Of a stretch of DNA of 34,143 bases, positions 7,976 to 16,513 are shown piece by piece. The notes beneath the pieces were generated by a model, which saw nothing but the letters and a program-made list of their open reading frames with translations, was not told where the DNA came from and ran no database searches. Each line of letters starts with the position of its first letter. Positions within the stretch are counted from its first letter, which is position 1. Location: NCBI GenBank assembly GCA_012516075.1, contig JAAYXE010000181.1:1-34143 (forward strand). Direction: 5' to 3'. Source of the DNA: Chloroflexota bacterium (GTDB taxonomy: Bacteria; Chloroflexota; Anaerolineae; Anaerolineales; UBA4823). The position numbers and the translations under genes were made by a program.

Positions 7976-10177
7976 ATGAACGTCGGCATCCTCGGCTGTG
8001 GGGTTGTGGCTGACCTGCACCTCCCACACCTGGTGAACAACCCCCGCTTCCGTTCGGTCAGCATCGCCGATCAGGACCCGGAGAAGGCTGCCCGCACGGC
8101 TCGCCGCTACGGCATCACGGACGTCTACCCGGGGCTGGAGGAGATGCTCCGCCGGCCGCTCGACGCCGTGCATATCCTCACCCCTCCTGCAGCCCACTGC
8201 AAACTGGCTGTTCAGGCCATGCAGGCCGGCTGCCATGTACTGGTCGAGAAGCCCATGGCGCTCTCCGCCGCAGAGGCCGGCGCCATGCTCGCCGCCGCGC
8301 AGCGGAACGGCGTAAAGCTGGGGGTTGACTTCAACTTCCTGATGAGCCCGCTGGTGCAGCGCATCTCCGCCCTGGTCGAAGGCGGGGAGCTGGGGCGCCT
8401 GATCCATGTCGAGACCCAGTACAATTTCGACATCCGCCGCAGCGCCAACCTCAACCGCACCATCAACGGCCAGGTGGACTGGGCCTTCCGTCTGCCTTTA
8501 GGCCCCCTGGCCGACCACCTCCCCCACCCGGCGTCCATCCTGCTCCACTTCTTACCCGATCCGCTTCAAATCTGGGCGGTCGCCAGGCAGAACGGGCTGC
8601 TCCCCGACGGGCTGCCTGATGAGCTGCGTGTGCTGGTCGATTCGCCCCGGGCGACCGGGCTGCTGTCTGTCTCCTTCGGTTCCCGGCCCGACACCATAAT
8701 GGTCAACGTCTACGGTACACGGGCATCGCTGCACGCCAATCTTTCTAACATGACGCTGACCCTGCGGGCGGACAAAAATGTTCCTAAAAAAATGCTCCGC
8801 CTGGTGGACAGCCTGGACCAGTCCTTCCAGCTCTTCAGCGGCGCATTTTCCAGCGCCTGGCAGGTTCTACGGAAAAAGGCCAGCCCCCCGGGTGACGTTG
8901 GCCCCGTGATTCAGGCCTTTTACGACCACATCGAGCACGGCGCAGACCTGCCCGCTTCCGGAGAAGCCGGCCAGCGTGTGACCCTGTTCATGGAACAGAT
9001 CGCCGGGCAGGTCATGGGCCCAGAATCCGCTGCCGTGCTGGAAGCCCGCGGCCCACAGCCTTCAAGCGGGCTCCAGGCAGACCGGCCGGCGGCAGCCCCC
9101 GCTCCGGAAATCCTGGTCACCGGAGGCACCGGCTTCCTGGGCAGCCACCTGGTGAACCGCCTGGTGCAGCAAGGTCGTTCCGTGCGCGTGCTGGCCCGCA
9201 AAATGAACCGCCTGGAGCACCTGCCTCCGGCCGGCGTCGAAGTGGTCTACGGCGACCTGCGCGACCGTGAGAGTCTTCGCCGCGCCCTCCAGGGAATCAA
9301 GATCGTCGTTCACGCCGGCGCAGCCATGGCAGGGAGCTGGGAAGAGTACGAGGAGACAACCATCCGCGGCACACAGCATCTGCTGGAGCTCTCCCTGGCT
9401 GCCGGAGTGCAGCGCTTTGTGCACATCAGTTCCTTGACTGTCTTCCAGCTCTCCGGCCACCCACGGAACGCAGTCATCACCGAAGACAGCCCCTGTGAAC
9501 GTGACCCCGAAACCGTAGGTGCGTATGCTTATACCAAGCTCGTTTCTGAAAAACTGGCCCTCGAATACCATAAAAAAGGCCTGCCGGTCGTGGTCCTGCG
9601 CCCCGGGGTTATCTACGGCCCGCGCGGCCCGGTCATCTTTCCGCATGCCGGGTTCACCCTGCTCGACCGGCTGATCGTCATGGTCGGCAGGGGCACCAAC
9701 TTAATCCCCCTGACCTTTGTAGACAATACCGTCGATGCCATTTTGCTCGCCATGCAGCAGGATCAGGCTGTGGGTGAGGTCTTCACGGTCGTCGATGACG
9801 GCGAGATCACCCAGCGCGAATACCTGCGCCGCTGCCGCCAGGCAACAGGCGACCCCAGGCCGGTGGTCCCTGTGCCGTTCGCTTTCTTCCTGCTGCCGGT
9901 CGTTATGATCCGCCTGGCTGCCCGGCTCGGGCTCATCCGGAAGAAGCACCTGCCTTCCCGGTATGCCCTGGCCTCTAAATACTACAGCCTGCGCTTCAGC
10001 TCAGAAAAAGCCAGACGCCTCCTGGGCTGGCAGCCGCAGGTCAGCCTGGAGGAGGGCCTGCGCCGCACGTTCGAATGGTACAACCAGACACGCCGGCAGC
10101 CGCCTGACGGGCTTAAAACTGCGGCCCACCGCCCGGCCGCTTCCGATCACCTGACTCCGGAAGTTGAGAGCAGGTGA
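7976..10177 (+). CDS. Gfo/Idh/MocA oxidoreductase fused to an SDR epimerase/dehydratase
   Basis: This 733-residue protein joins two NAD(P)-dependent enzymes. Residues 1-350 are a Gfo/Idh/MocA oxidoreductase with a Rossmann loop at 4-12 (GILGCGVVA), the EKP signature at 91-93 and the C-terminal substrate domain. A Pro/Ala-rich linker (about 355-378) leads to an extended SDR domain (379-720) with TGGTGFLG at 382-389 and Tyr517-xxx-Lys521. Family members of the first type oxidise or reduce a sugar hydroxyl; those of the second epimerise or dehydrate. The fusion suggests two consecutive steps on one sugar-type substrate. It starts at ATG 7976 after an AAGGTG ribosome binding site, 52 bases after its single-domain SDR paralogue. 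The frame is continuous through the junction, so it is not a frameshift artefact. Confidence 0.88.
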   Translation: MNVGILGCGVVADLHLPHLVNNPRFRSVSIADQDPEKAARTARRYGITDVYPGLEEMLRRPLDAVHILTPPAAHCKLAVQAMQAGCHVLVEKPMALSAAEAGAMLAAAQRNGVKLGVDFNFLMSPLVQRISALVEGGELGRLIHVETQYNFDIRRSANLNRTINGQVDWAFRLPLGPLADHLPHPASILLHFLPDPLQIWAVARQNGLLPDGLPDELRVLVDSPRATGLLSVSFGSRPDTIMVNVYGTRASLHANLSNMTLTLRADKNVPKKMLRLVDSLDQSFQLFSGAFSSAWQVLRKKASPPGDVGPVIQAFYDHIEHGADLPASGEAGQRVTLFMEQIAGQVMGPESAAVLEARGPQPSSGLQADRPAAAPAPEILVTGGTGFLGSHLVNRLVQQGRSVRVLARKMNRLEHLPPAGVEVVYGDLRDRESLRRALQGIKIVVHAGAAMAGSWEEYEETTIRGTQHLLELSLAAGVQRFVHISSLTVFQLSGHPRNAVITEDSPCERDPETVGAYAYTKLVSEKLALEYHKKGLPVVVLRPGVIYGPRGPVIFPHAGFTLLDRLIVMVGRGTNLIPLTFVDNTVDAILLAMQQDQAVGEVFTVVDDGEITQREYLRRCRQATGDPRPVVPVPFAFFLLPVVMIRLAARLGLIRKKHLPSRYALASKYYSLRFSSEKARRLLGWQPQVSLEEGLRRTFEWYNQTRRQPPDGLKTAAHRPAASDHLTPEVESR

Positions 10178-10223
10178 TGGTTGATTCCTTCTCTTTCTTC
10201 CCAGCAAGGCTGGAGACACTTCC

Positions 10224-11264
10224 TTGAAGCGCTTCATGCAGACGCACCGCCCCTGGTTCACGGCCGCAGGCCGCATCCTGCGCTGGGTGATCAGCATCGC
10301 GCTGCTGCTGGTCCTTTTCCGCATGGTCGACCTGGGGGCTCTTCAAACCACCCTGAACGACACCCGCTGGTGGCTGGTGCTGGCCGCCTTTCTTCTGCTC
10401 AGCGCTGACCGCATTGCCTATGCGCTGCGCTGGAAGCTAATCCTGCAGCCCTACACCCCCTGGGTCCGTCTCGGCACCCTGGCGCGCATCACCTACATCA
10501 GTACGTTTCTGGCCAACTTCCTGCCATCGGCCCTGTCCGCCGACCTGGTGCGCGGTTATTTCCTGCGCCAGGAAAAGGCGGATCTGGATGAGGTCGTTTC
10601 TTCCGTCACGCTCGACCGGGTGATCGGTTTCGGGTCCCAGCTTCTCCTCGCATTAATCGCTCTGGCGGCTGCCTATTTGCAGGGCTTTCTGCCCTCCGGC
10701 TGGCTCTGGATAGTGCTGCTGCTCCTGGGTCTAACCGCCCTGGGGTGCGGCCTGATCGCCACCTCGTGGTTCGGCTCGCTGGTCGCCAGGCTGCAGGCCT
10801 CCCGCTGGAGGTTGGTGCGCAGAGCGGGCCAGATGGTGAAAACCATTCGCTCGTATCCCTGGACAGCGGCCCGCCTGATCAGGGTGCTGGGGTTCGCCTG
10901 CCTGGCCTACATTCCGGCCATCTTTGGCTCATACCTGCTCTTTCTCGCCGTTGGCGGGTCGCTCCCCTTTTCCTTCTTTTTCCTGTTCATTCTGATTGTG
11001 CAGATCGCCATCCTCATCCCGGTCTCAATCGGCGGTTTCGGCGTCCATGAAGGCGCCTGGGTGGTGGTTATGGGCACCGCCGGCGTCCCACCGGCTGATG
11101 CCCTGGGATACGCCCTGCTGGCCCACGCCGTGGGTCTAATCGTCAGCCTGCCGGGCGGCATGCTTTACGCCGTTCACCGGCCGCAGTTGGCCGGCCGGAA
11201 TGCCCGGGCGCTGCCCCAGGGTTCTCATTCTCTGCCTCCAGAAGAAATCCTGGATTTAAGCTGA
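10224..11264 (+). CDS. Lysylphosphatidylglycerol synthase TM-region family protein (flippase-like)
   Basis: This 346-residue polytopic membrane protein has about eight hydrophobic segments and matches the UPF0104/LPG_synthase_TM family. Visible family hallmarks are the NFLPSALSADLVRGYFL stretch near residue 100 and GGFGVHEGAWVV in the second half. Members move or recognise lipid-linked substrates, for example as flippases, and often sit in glycan clusters. There is no aminoacyl-transferase domain, so lipid lysylation is not expected. The start is taken as TTG 10224, eight bases after GGAG; ATG 10236 is the alternative. It lies between the Gfo-SDR fusion and a GT4 glycosyltransferase, so transport of a glycolipid intermediate is a reasonable inference. 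Confidence 0.85.
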   Translation: MKRFMQTHRPWFTAAGRILRWVISIALLLVLFRMVDLGALQTTLNDTRWWLVLAAFLLLSADRIAYALRWKLILQPYTPWVRLGTLARITYISTFLANFLPSALSADLVRGYFLRQEKADLDEVVSSVTLDRVIGFGSQLLLALIALAAAYLQGFLPSGWLWIVLLLLGLTALGCGLIATSWFGSLVARLQASRWRLVRRAGQMVKTIRSYPWTAARLIRVLGFACLAYIPAIFGSYLLFLAVGGSLPFSFFFLFILIVQIAILIPVSIGGFGVHEGAWVVVMGTAGVPPADALGYALLAHAVGLIVSLPGGMLYAVHRPQLAGRNARALPQGSHSLPPEEILDLS

Positions 11265-11280
11265 GCACGAAAGGTGGATC

Positions 11281-12453
11281 ATGACGCTGCAAAACAGCGC
11301 CGCACCCAAACCGCTGCGGGTTCTGCACATCATCGATAAACTGGGCACCAGCGGTTCCAGCATCCACGGCGTCACCATGGCGCTCGCCTGGTGGATACCG
11401 CGCTTCGATTCGGACTGCTTTCAGTTCACCGTCTGCAGCCTGCGCAAGCCGGAAGCCGCCGGCCAGACTCTGGAGCAGGCCGGAGTGCATCCCCGCTACC
11501 TGAGCCGGGGGCGCTTCGACCCCGGCACCCTGTTCGATCTGCTGGCCCTGGTGCGCCTCGAACGCCCCCATGTGCTCCACCTGCACGGTTTTGGCGCCTG
11601 CAATTTCGGCCGCCTGGTCAGCCTGCTGACGGGGGTACCCAATATCGTCCACGAACATATCGTCATACCGCGCCAGCCGCTCTACCAGACCGCCGCTGAC
11701 CTGCTGCTCGCTCCCGCGGTGACAAAGGCGATCGCCATCTCTCCCCAGGTCCACGAATACATGGTGAAGCAGCGCAGGATCAACCCCGCCCGCATTATCA
11801 CCCTGTTCTACGGGCTGCCTTTCGAAGAATTTGTCGCTCCCGATCCCCAGACGCTGCAGGCCGCTCGCGAAGCCCTGGGTATTGCTGGCCAGGAGCAGGT
11901 GGTCACCATGGTCGGCCGCCTGGACACGCAGAAAGGGCAGATTTACTTTATCCGCGCCGCGAGCCTGATTTTACGCGAACTGCCGGATACGCGCTTCCTG
12001 ATCGTCGGCGACGGCCCCGACCTGGACATGCTGCAGGAGGCCGCCCGCCGGGAGGGCGTTGCCGGTCGGGTGATCTTTACCGGGTTCCGGCGCGACATCC
12101 CGGTCCTGCTCAGCCTTACCAATGTCTTTGCCATCCCGTCTCTGCGCGAGGGCGGGCCGATCACCCTCTTCGAGGCGCTGAGCGCCCGCCGTCCGGTTGT
12201 GGCCACGCCCACAGGTCTCATCCCCGAGGTCATCCGCGATGGCGAGAACGGTTTTCTCGTCCCCATCAGCGATGAGCATGCCCTGGCGCAGCGCGTGCTC
12301 ACCCTGCTCCGGGACCCTGAACTGGCGCATACGATGGGCGCTCGCGGCTGGGAGATCGGCCGCCGCTACGACGTGCGGTACGCCGTGCAGCGCCTGGGCG
12401 AGCTCTACCGGGAGCTGGCTGCGAACTGCCCCCCATATTCCATTACGAACTAG
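11281..12453 (+). CDS. GT4-family glycosyltransferase
   Basis: This 390-residue enzyme has a GT-B fold of family GT4 (group 1). The N-terminal half begins with LRVLHIIDKLGTSGSS. The C-terminal half has the nucleotide-sugar-binding segment VGRLDTQKG (211-219) and the EX7E motif (Glu290 to Glu298, REGGPITLFE), followed by the PVVATPTGLIPEVI stretch. These enzymes transfer a sugar from an NDP-sugar to a growing glycan or lipid in the cytoplasm with retention of configuration. Acceptor and donor cannot be read from sequence. The ATG at 11281 follows an AAAGGTGG ribosome binding site, 16 bases after the flippase-like gene, so the two are probably co-transcribed. Confidence 0.92.
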   Translation: MTLQNSAAPKPLRVLHIIDKLGTSGSSIHGVTMALAWWIPRFDSDCFQFTVCSLRKPEAAGQTLEQAGVHPRYLSRGRFDPGTLFDLLALVRLERPHVLHLHGFGACNFGRLVSLLTGVPNIVHEHIVIPRQPLYQTAADLLLAPAVTKAIAISPQVHEYMVKQRRINPARIITLFYGLPFEEFVAPDPQTLQAAREALGIAGQEQVVTMVGRLDTQKGQIYFIRAASLILRELPDTRFLIVGDGPDLDMLQEAARREGVAGRVIFTGFRRDIPVLLSLTNVFAIPSLREGGPITLFEALSARRPVVATPTGLIPEVIRDGENGFLVPISDEHALAQRVLTLLRDPELAHTMGARGWEIGRRYDVRYAVQRLGELYRELAANCPPYSITN

Positions 12454-12638
12454 CAGGCTGAAAACAGCAGCAGCAGATTGATAAGCGGGCAGGGCCGCTG
12501 ACCTTACATTTTTACAAGGTCTCCCCTCACTGTCTGACGCAATCCGGAACAGAAGTTGCTCTCTTTATCGGCAGATCATATCAGGATCGTCGTTCATCAC
12601 GGCCCTGCGCCGCAACCTGCTGCTGAGACCTGCCTTTC

Positions 12639-14162
12639 ATGTATCGAACTCTCCTTTTCTCTGTTGCCCTGTTACTCGGCCTCCTCCTGCTCTCCAGCCT
12701 TATATTCTTCTCCACGTCCGCCAGAGGCACGTCCATTCCCATCGGAACCACACCGCAGCCGTCGCTGGCCGGCCGGATTCAGTTCGCGCCACAACAGCCG
12801 TTACCGCCGGACGCGGCCCGGGGCGCGTCCATACTGCTCGATAAGACTCTCGGTTACCGCCCCCCATCCGTCGACCTGTCTCACCTGACTGGAGAACGCC
12901 CACCCGGCACCCTGGCCGCAGCCGGCCTTCCTGCCCGCTTTGACTGGCGTGAATCTGGCAGGGTCACACCGGTCAGGAATCAGGGAGACTGCGGCGCCTG
13001 TTACGCCTTCGCTGCCCTGGCGAATTTCGAATCACGCATTTTGATCGAAGAGAATAAAACCTGGGATTTTTCGGAAAACCACGCCAAAGAATGCAACGCC
13101 CAGCGGGCGAGCTGCAGCGGCGGCAACTTCGAGATGATCGCCAATCTGCTGTCACAGACCGGGGCCGCGGAAGAGCACTGTGATCCCTACCAGGAGAGGA
13201 GCACCCCCTGCACATCCAGCTGCCCTCCCCGGGTAACCATGCTCGACTGGCGCATCATCTCCGGTAATGCCGTGCCAGAGACGGATGTGCTGAAATATTA
13301 CATTTACAACTACGGCCCCATCTACACCACGCTCTACGCCGGTTTCGACGAATTCACCTATTACTATGACTTCGACGACAGCCTGGATGTACTCTACTAT
13401 CCGTACTCGGCCTTTCCAAACCATGCGGTTCTTATCGTCGGCTGGGACGACAACCTGGAACATGCTGGCGGAAGAGGCGCGTGGATCGTGAAGAACAGCT
13501 GGGGCCCGTACTGGGGAACCACGGCTGGTTATGGCAGAGAGCGCGGTTACTTTGCCATCGCTTACGGCTCCGCCGGCATCGGTAAGTATTCATCCTACAT
13601 CTACGACTGGCAGCCTTTCGACCCCCTCGGTGACCTTTACCTGCACGACATAAAAGGATGGGAAAATTCCATCGGAATGGGTTCCACTACATCCTACGGT
13701 ATGGTCAGATTCGAACCCCGGGAGGAAACCTTCGCCGCACGCGTGGAGTTCTGGACCACCGACGTCACAACAGACATCGATATCTATCTATACGATGACT
13801 TTTCGTATGATTCCAGTAATATAGGGACTCTGAGCGGCCTGCTCGCCAGCCGGGAGGACATCTCCTTTACCGAGGCCGGTTATCACTCCGTCCCGCTTTC
13901 CGAATTAATACCCCTGTCGCCAGATGACGACGTCTTCGTCGCCGTAAAAATCACCAACCGCAGCTATAAGTTCCCTCTGGCTGTCACCTTAGAAGATACC
14001 GGCGGCCCAGAAACGAGTTATATCGGCGTTGGCGGTCCCGAGGGCGCGCTGGAGACAGGCTGGTTAAATGTGAACACATATTTTGGTATAGAAATGGGTA
14101 TTCGCCTGCGCACGACGAAAGTGGTTCCGGCTTCTTATTTCCCCTTGTTACTCACCAGATAA
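12639..14162 (+). CDS. Secreted papain-family (C1A) cysteine protease with C-terminal lectin-like domain
   Basis: This 507-residue protein starts with a signal peptide or membrane anchor (about 4-25). A short proregion leads to a papain-type catalytic domain at about 98-320: Gln115 of the oxyanion hole, catalytic Cys121 (GDCGACYAF), His262 (NHAVLIVGWD) and Asn286 (VKNSWGPYWG). Extra Cys residues (118, 152, 159, 181, 191, 195) could form disulphides outside the cell. Residues about 335-500 are a beta-rich domain resembling the lectin-like domain often attached to bacterial and archaeal C1 peptidases. The proregion is short compared with eukaryotic papains. It lies between two glycosyltransferase genes, with a 185-base gap before it and a strong hairpin after it, so it is probably its own unit. 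Confidence 0.9.
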   Translation: MYRTLLFSVALLLGLLLLSSLIFFSTSARGTSIPIGTTPQPSLAGRIQFAPQQPLPPDAARGASILLDKTLGYRPPSVDLSHLTGERPPGTLAAAGLPARFDWRESGRVTPVRNQGDCGACYAFAALANFESRILIEENKTWDFSENHAKECNAQRASCSGGNFEMIANLLSQTGAAEEHCDPYQERSTPCTSSCPPRVTMLDWRIISGNAVPETDVLKYYIYNYGPIYTTLYAGFDEFTYYYDFDDSLDVLYYPYSAFPNHAVLIVGWDDNLEHAGGRGAWIVKNSWGPYWGTTAGYGRERGYFAIAYGSAGIGKYSSYIYDWQPFDPLGDLYLHDIKGWENSIGMGSTTSYGMVRFEPREETFAARVEFWTTDVTTDIDIYLYDDFSYDSSNIGTLSGLLASREDISFTEAGYHSVPLSELIPLSPDDDVFVAVKITNRSYKFPLAVTLEDTGGPETSYIGVGGPEGALETGWLNVNTYFGIEMGIRLRTTKVVPASYFPLLLTR

Positions 14163-14188
14163 CTGCTCGCTGCCAGCATGCCCGGCAG

Positions 14189-14214
14189 TCACCCGGTATA
14201 AACCGGGTGATTGT
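14189..14214 (+). terminator. Rho-independent-type terminator after the cysteine protease
   Basis: A perfect 9-bp stem, TCACCCGGT (14189-14197) with ACCGGGTGA (14202-14210), closes a 4-base ATAA loop. It is followed by the moderately T-rich TTGTTCATTATG. It sits 27 bases after the protease stop codon. The T-tract is interrupted, so termination may be partial. Confidence 0.7.
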
Positions 14215-14322
14215 TCATTATGCTGCAAATCTATATTCCCGGCGGATTTCCGGATCAGGTAAAATCGTTTCCTGAGTTCACCGGATCATTAGCCGCATTT
14301 CGCAGAAAGGATCCCCTCAGCT

Positions 14323-15597
14323 ATGCATCTGACCATCCTCACACTGGGCTCGCGCGGCGATGTGCAGCCCTTCGCCGCCCTCGGCGTGGCTTTGCAGAAC
14401 GCCGGCTTCAGCGTACGCATGGCCACCCACAGCATCTTTCAGCCCATGCTCTCCGACCTGGGCCTGACTGATTTCGTCCCCGTTGAGGGCAACCCCCAGG
14501 CCATCACCCAGGGAGAAGCCGGCCGCGAATGGCTCGAAACCGAAAGGAACCCCCTCGCTTTTGCCAGCGGTTTCCGCAAGCTCATGGGACCGGTCATTTT
14601 CCAGGCCATGCAGGATGGTCTCAATGCCTGCCGCGACACGCAGGCGATCCTCTTCGGCGGGCCAGCTTATTACGTCGGTTACAGCATCGCCGAAAAGCTG
14701 GGCATCCCCTGCCTGCAGGGTTATCTGCAGCCCGTCCACCCCACTGGCGAGTTTCCCAGCGCCCTTTTCCCGCTCCCCTTCTCCGGCGGCAGGCTGCTCA
14801 ACTACCTCTCCCACACCGTGGGCGGCATGACCTTCTGGCAGCTCCTGCGCCCGGTGGTCAATGAAGCCCGCCGGCAGTTCCTCGACCTGCCCCCTCTGTC
14901 CGTTGCTGGTCCATTTCTGGATATGGAAAAGCAGCAAATCCCTACCCTGTACGGTTTCAGCCCGTCCGTCGTTCCTAAGCCGGCGGACTGGAAACCCTGG
15001 CACCACATCACCGGCTACTGGTTCCTGGAAAGCCGGGATTGGGAGCCGCCGGCGGATCTGCATGACTTTCTTCAGTCCGGTCCGCCCCCCGTATATGTGG
15101 GCTTTGGCAGCATGGCCGGCCGCGAGCCCGAGCAGATGACCCGCGTGGTGCTCCAGGCGCTCAGGCGCAGCGGACAGCGCGGCCTGCTGGTGACCGGCTG
15201 GGGCGGGCTGACCGGCGCTGACCTGTCAGACGACATCTTTGTAATCGATTCGGTTCCCCACGACTGGCTCTTCCCCCGCATGGCTGCGCTGGTGCATCAC
15301 GGCGGCGCCGGCACCACCGGCGCCGGCCTGGCCGCCGGCAAACCGACCGTCATCATTCCCTTCTTCGGCGATCAGCCTTTCTGGGGAGAGCGCGTCTGCA
15401 AAATCGGGGCCGGCCCGCGCCCCATCGCCCGCAAAAACTTCTCCGCAGACACCCTGGAACAGGCCATCCGCCAGGCGGTACAGGACCCCGGCATCAACCG
15501 CACAGCCGCCGCCCTGGGCGAAGCCATCCGCCGCGAGAACGGCCCCCAGCAGGCCTGCCGCATCATCGAACGCTATCTACAGCAGGCGCTCGCGTGA
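14323..15597 (+). CDS. GT1-family glycosyltransferase (sterol/macrolide glucosyltransferase-like)
   Basis: This 424-residue GT-B enzyme resembles sterol 3-beta-glucosyltransferases and antibiotic glycosyltransferases. The N-terminus has the GT28-like motif LTLGSRGDVQP (6-16). The C-terminal donor-binding region has HHGGAGTTGAGLAAGKP from residue 325, followed by PFFGDQPFWGERV, the usual UDP/NDP-sugar pocket. No membrane segment is seen, so it acts in the cytoplasm, probably at the membrane face, on a lipid or small-molecule acceptor. The start at ATG 14323 has only a weak, distant AAAGGA site. It follows the terminator at 14189 and has no downstream partner on this strand, so it looks like a single-gene unit. 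Confidence 0.9.
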   Translation: MHLTILTLGSRGDVQPFAALGVALQNAGFSVRMATHSIFQPMLSDLGLTDFVPVEGNPQAITQGEAGREWLETERNPLAFASGFRKLMGPVIFQAMQDGLNACRDTQAILFGGPAYYVGYSIAEKLGIPCLQGYLQPVHPTGEFPSALFPLPFSGGRLLNYLSHTVGGMTFWQLLRPVVNEARRQFLDLPPLSVAGPFLDMEKQQIPTLYGFSPSVVPKPADWKPWHHITGYWFLESRDWEPPADLHDFLQSGPPPVYVGFGSMAGREPEQMTRVVLQALRRSGQRGLLVTGWGGLTGADLSDDIFVIDSVPHDWLFPRMAALVHHGGAGTTGAGLAAGKPTVIIPFFGDQPFWGERVCKIGAGPRPIARKNFSADTLEQAIRQAVQDPGINRTAAALGEAIRRENGPQQACRIIERYLQQALA

Positions 15598-15627
15598 AGA
15601 GAACGCTGCTGGATATAACCTGAAATG

Positions 15628-15645
15628 CGAGATGACTGCATCTCG
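15628..15645 (+). repeat. Perfect inverted repeat after the GT1 gene
   Basis: CGAGATG (15628-15634) and CATCTCG (15639-15645) form a 7-bp stem with an ACTG loop, 30 bases after the GT1 stop codon. There is no T-tract, so factor-independent termination is doubtful. It could be a processing or mRNA-stabilising hairpin. Confidence 0.45.
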
Positions 15646-15686
15646 ACAGGCTGACCTGTTTAGGGATCAGGATGGAGCCAGGATAG

Positions 15687-15704
15687 AGGCAGCACCTGCT
15701 GCCT
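15687..15704. repeat. Perfect inverted repeat between convergent units
   Basis: AGGCAGCA (15687-15694) and TGCTGCCT (15697-15704) are perfect complements with a two-base centre. It lies between the plus-strand GT1 gene and the end of the minus-strand beta-propeller fragment, where a bidirectional terminator would be expected. No T-run follows on either side. Confidence 0.4.
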
Positions 15705-15794
15705 CACGCTGTCAGGCGATTGTTAATCGAACAGTGAATCATCCAGCGTAAACTGCCTGGCCGCTGACCAGCAGGCGTTCTGAACGGCCTGGGG

Positions 15795-16349
15795 TTACGG
15801 TGCGGCCAGCCAGCCGGCCGGGAATCGATTTTGCGCGATGCGATAGGCAGCCGCCCCGGATAAGTCAACCAGCATGGCTTCAAAATCCCCGGTTTCCGGC
15901 TCAGAATTCGCCGCGACGACCAGACTGCTGCTGTCGGGTGACCAGGCTGGAGTTGGCAGGGTCCGGATATCCCTCGGGTTGTAGCCTGCCGGAATACAGG
16001 TATCCGTGATGACCCCCGTTTGAATGTCAAGGATCGCCAGAGTAATTTCCTCGCTGTCAGCATCTTTCAGCCAGAGTGCCACATGTTCCCCATCCGGCGA
16101 CCAGCTGTAGTAATATGCAAAGTAATCCTGTTTTCTGAATTCCGGTGGAACATACTCCGGATTCATGCGGCTGAGTTTGGTAATCTCCCCATCGGAGCTG
16201 ATGAGGCCCACTGCGGACACTCCTGTTGGCAGCAGCACCTGGACCCGTGAAGATTGCAGAACAAAATATTCTATTGATATGCTTATGTGGAAATACCAGC
16301 TGATTTCCCCCCGCGAAAAAGCGAGAGGGAGGTCGTCAAGCAGAATCAA
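15795..16349 (-). pseudogene. Beta-propeller (TolB/WD40-like) fragment, probably truncated
   Basis: This frame of 184 codons encodes two or more propeller blades with the telltale motifs YSWSPDGEHVALW and PAWSPDSSSLVVA. Propeller proteins of this class normally have six or more such blades and are several hundred residues long, so this looks like the C-terminal remnant of a larger gene. The only candidate start is a TTG at 16349 with no ribosome binding site, and the first 35 residues do not look like a propeller blade. It follows the NAGPA gene on the same strand by about 165 bases. It could instead be a small expressed protein, but decay is more likely. Confidence 0.55.
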
Positions 16350-16513
16350 TGTACCCTCTCGCTGTACTGCATTATGGAGCAGGTTCGTTCGTTTTCAATA
16401 ACGAATCTGCCATCCTTAAATTACCCGGCAGCTATACGCTTTACTTACGTCTCCCGTTCTCCTGTCGATTGTCATTCACAACTGCCGGTTTTACCGGGTC
16501 TCCCCAGTATCTC

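Noticed and set aside
12500..12521. GACCTT and AAGGTC form a 6-bp hairpin after the GT4 gene.
   Set aside because: The stem is short and not followed by a T-tract, so I do not call a terminator.
13706..13722. GATTCGAACCCCGGGA resembles the T-arm of a tRNA on the opposite strand.
   Set aside because: It lies inside the cysteine protease coding frame (VRFEPRE) and no matching acceptor, D or anticodon arms are found around it.
15704..16063. A 119-codon frame on the minus strand overlapping the beta-propeller fragment.
   Set aside because: The other frame carries the WSPD propeller motifs; this one is Arg/Pro-rich and looks like a shifted shadow.
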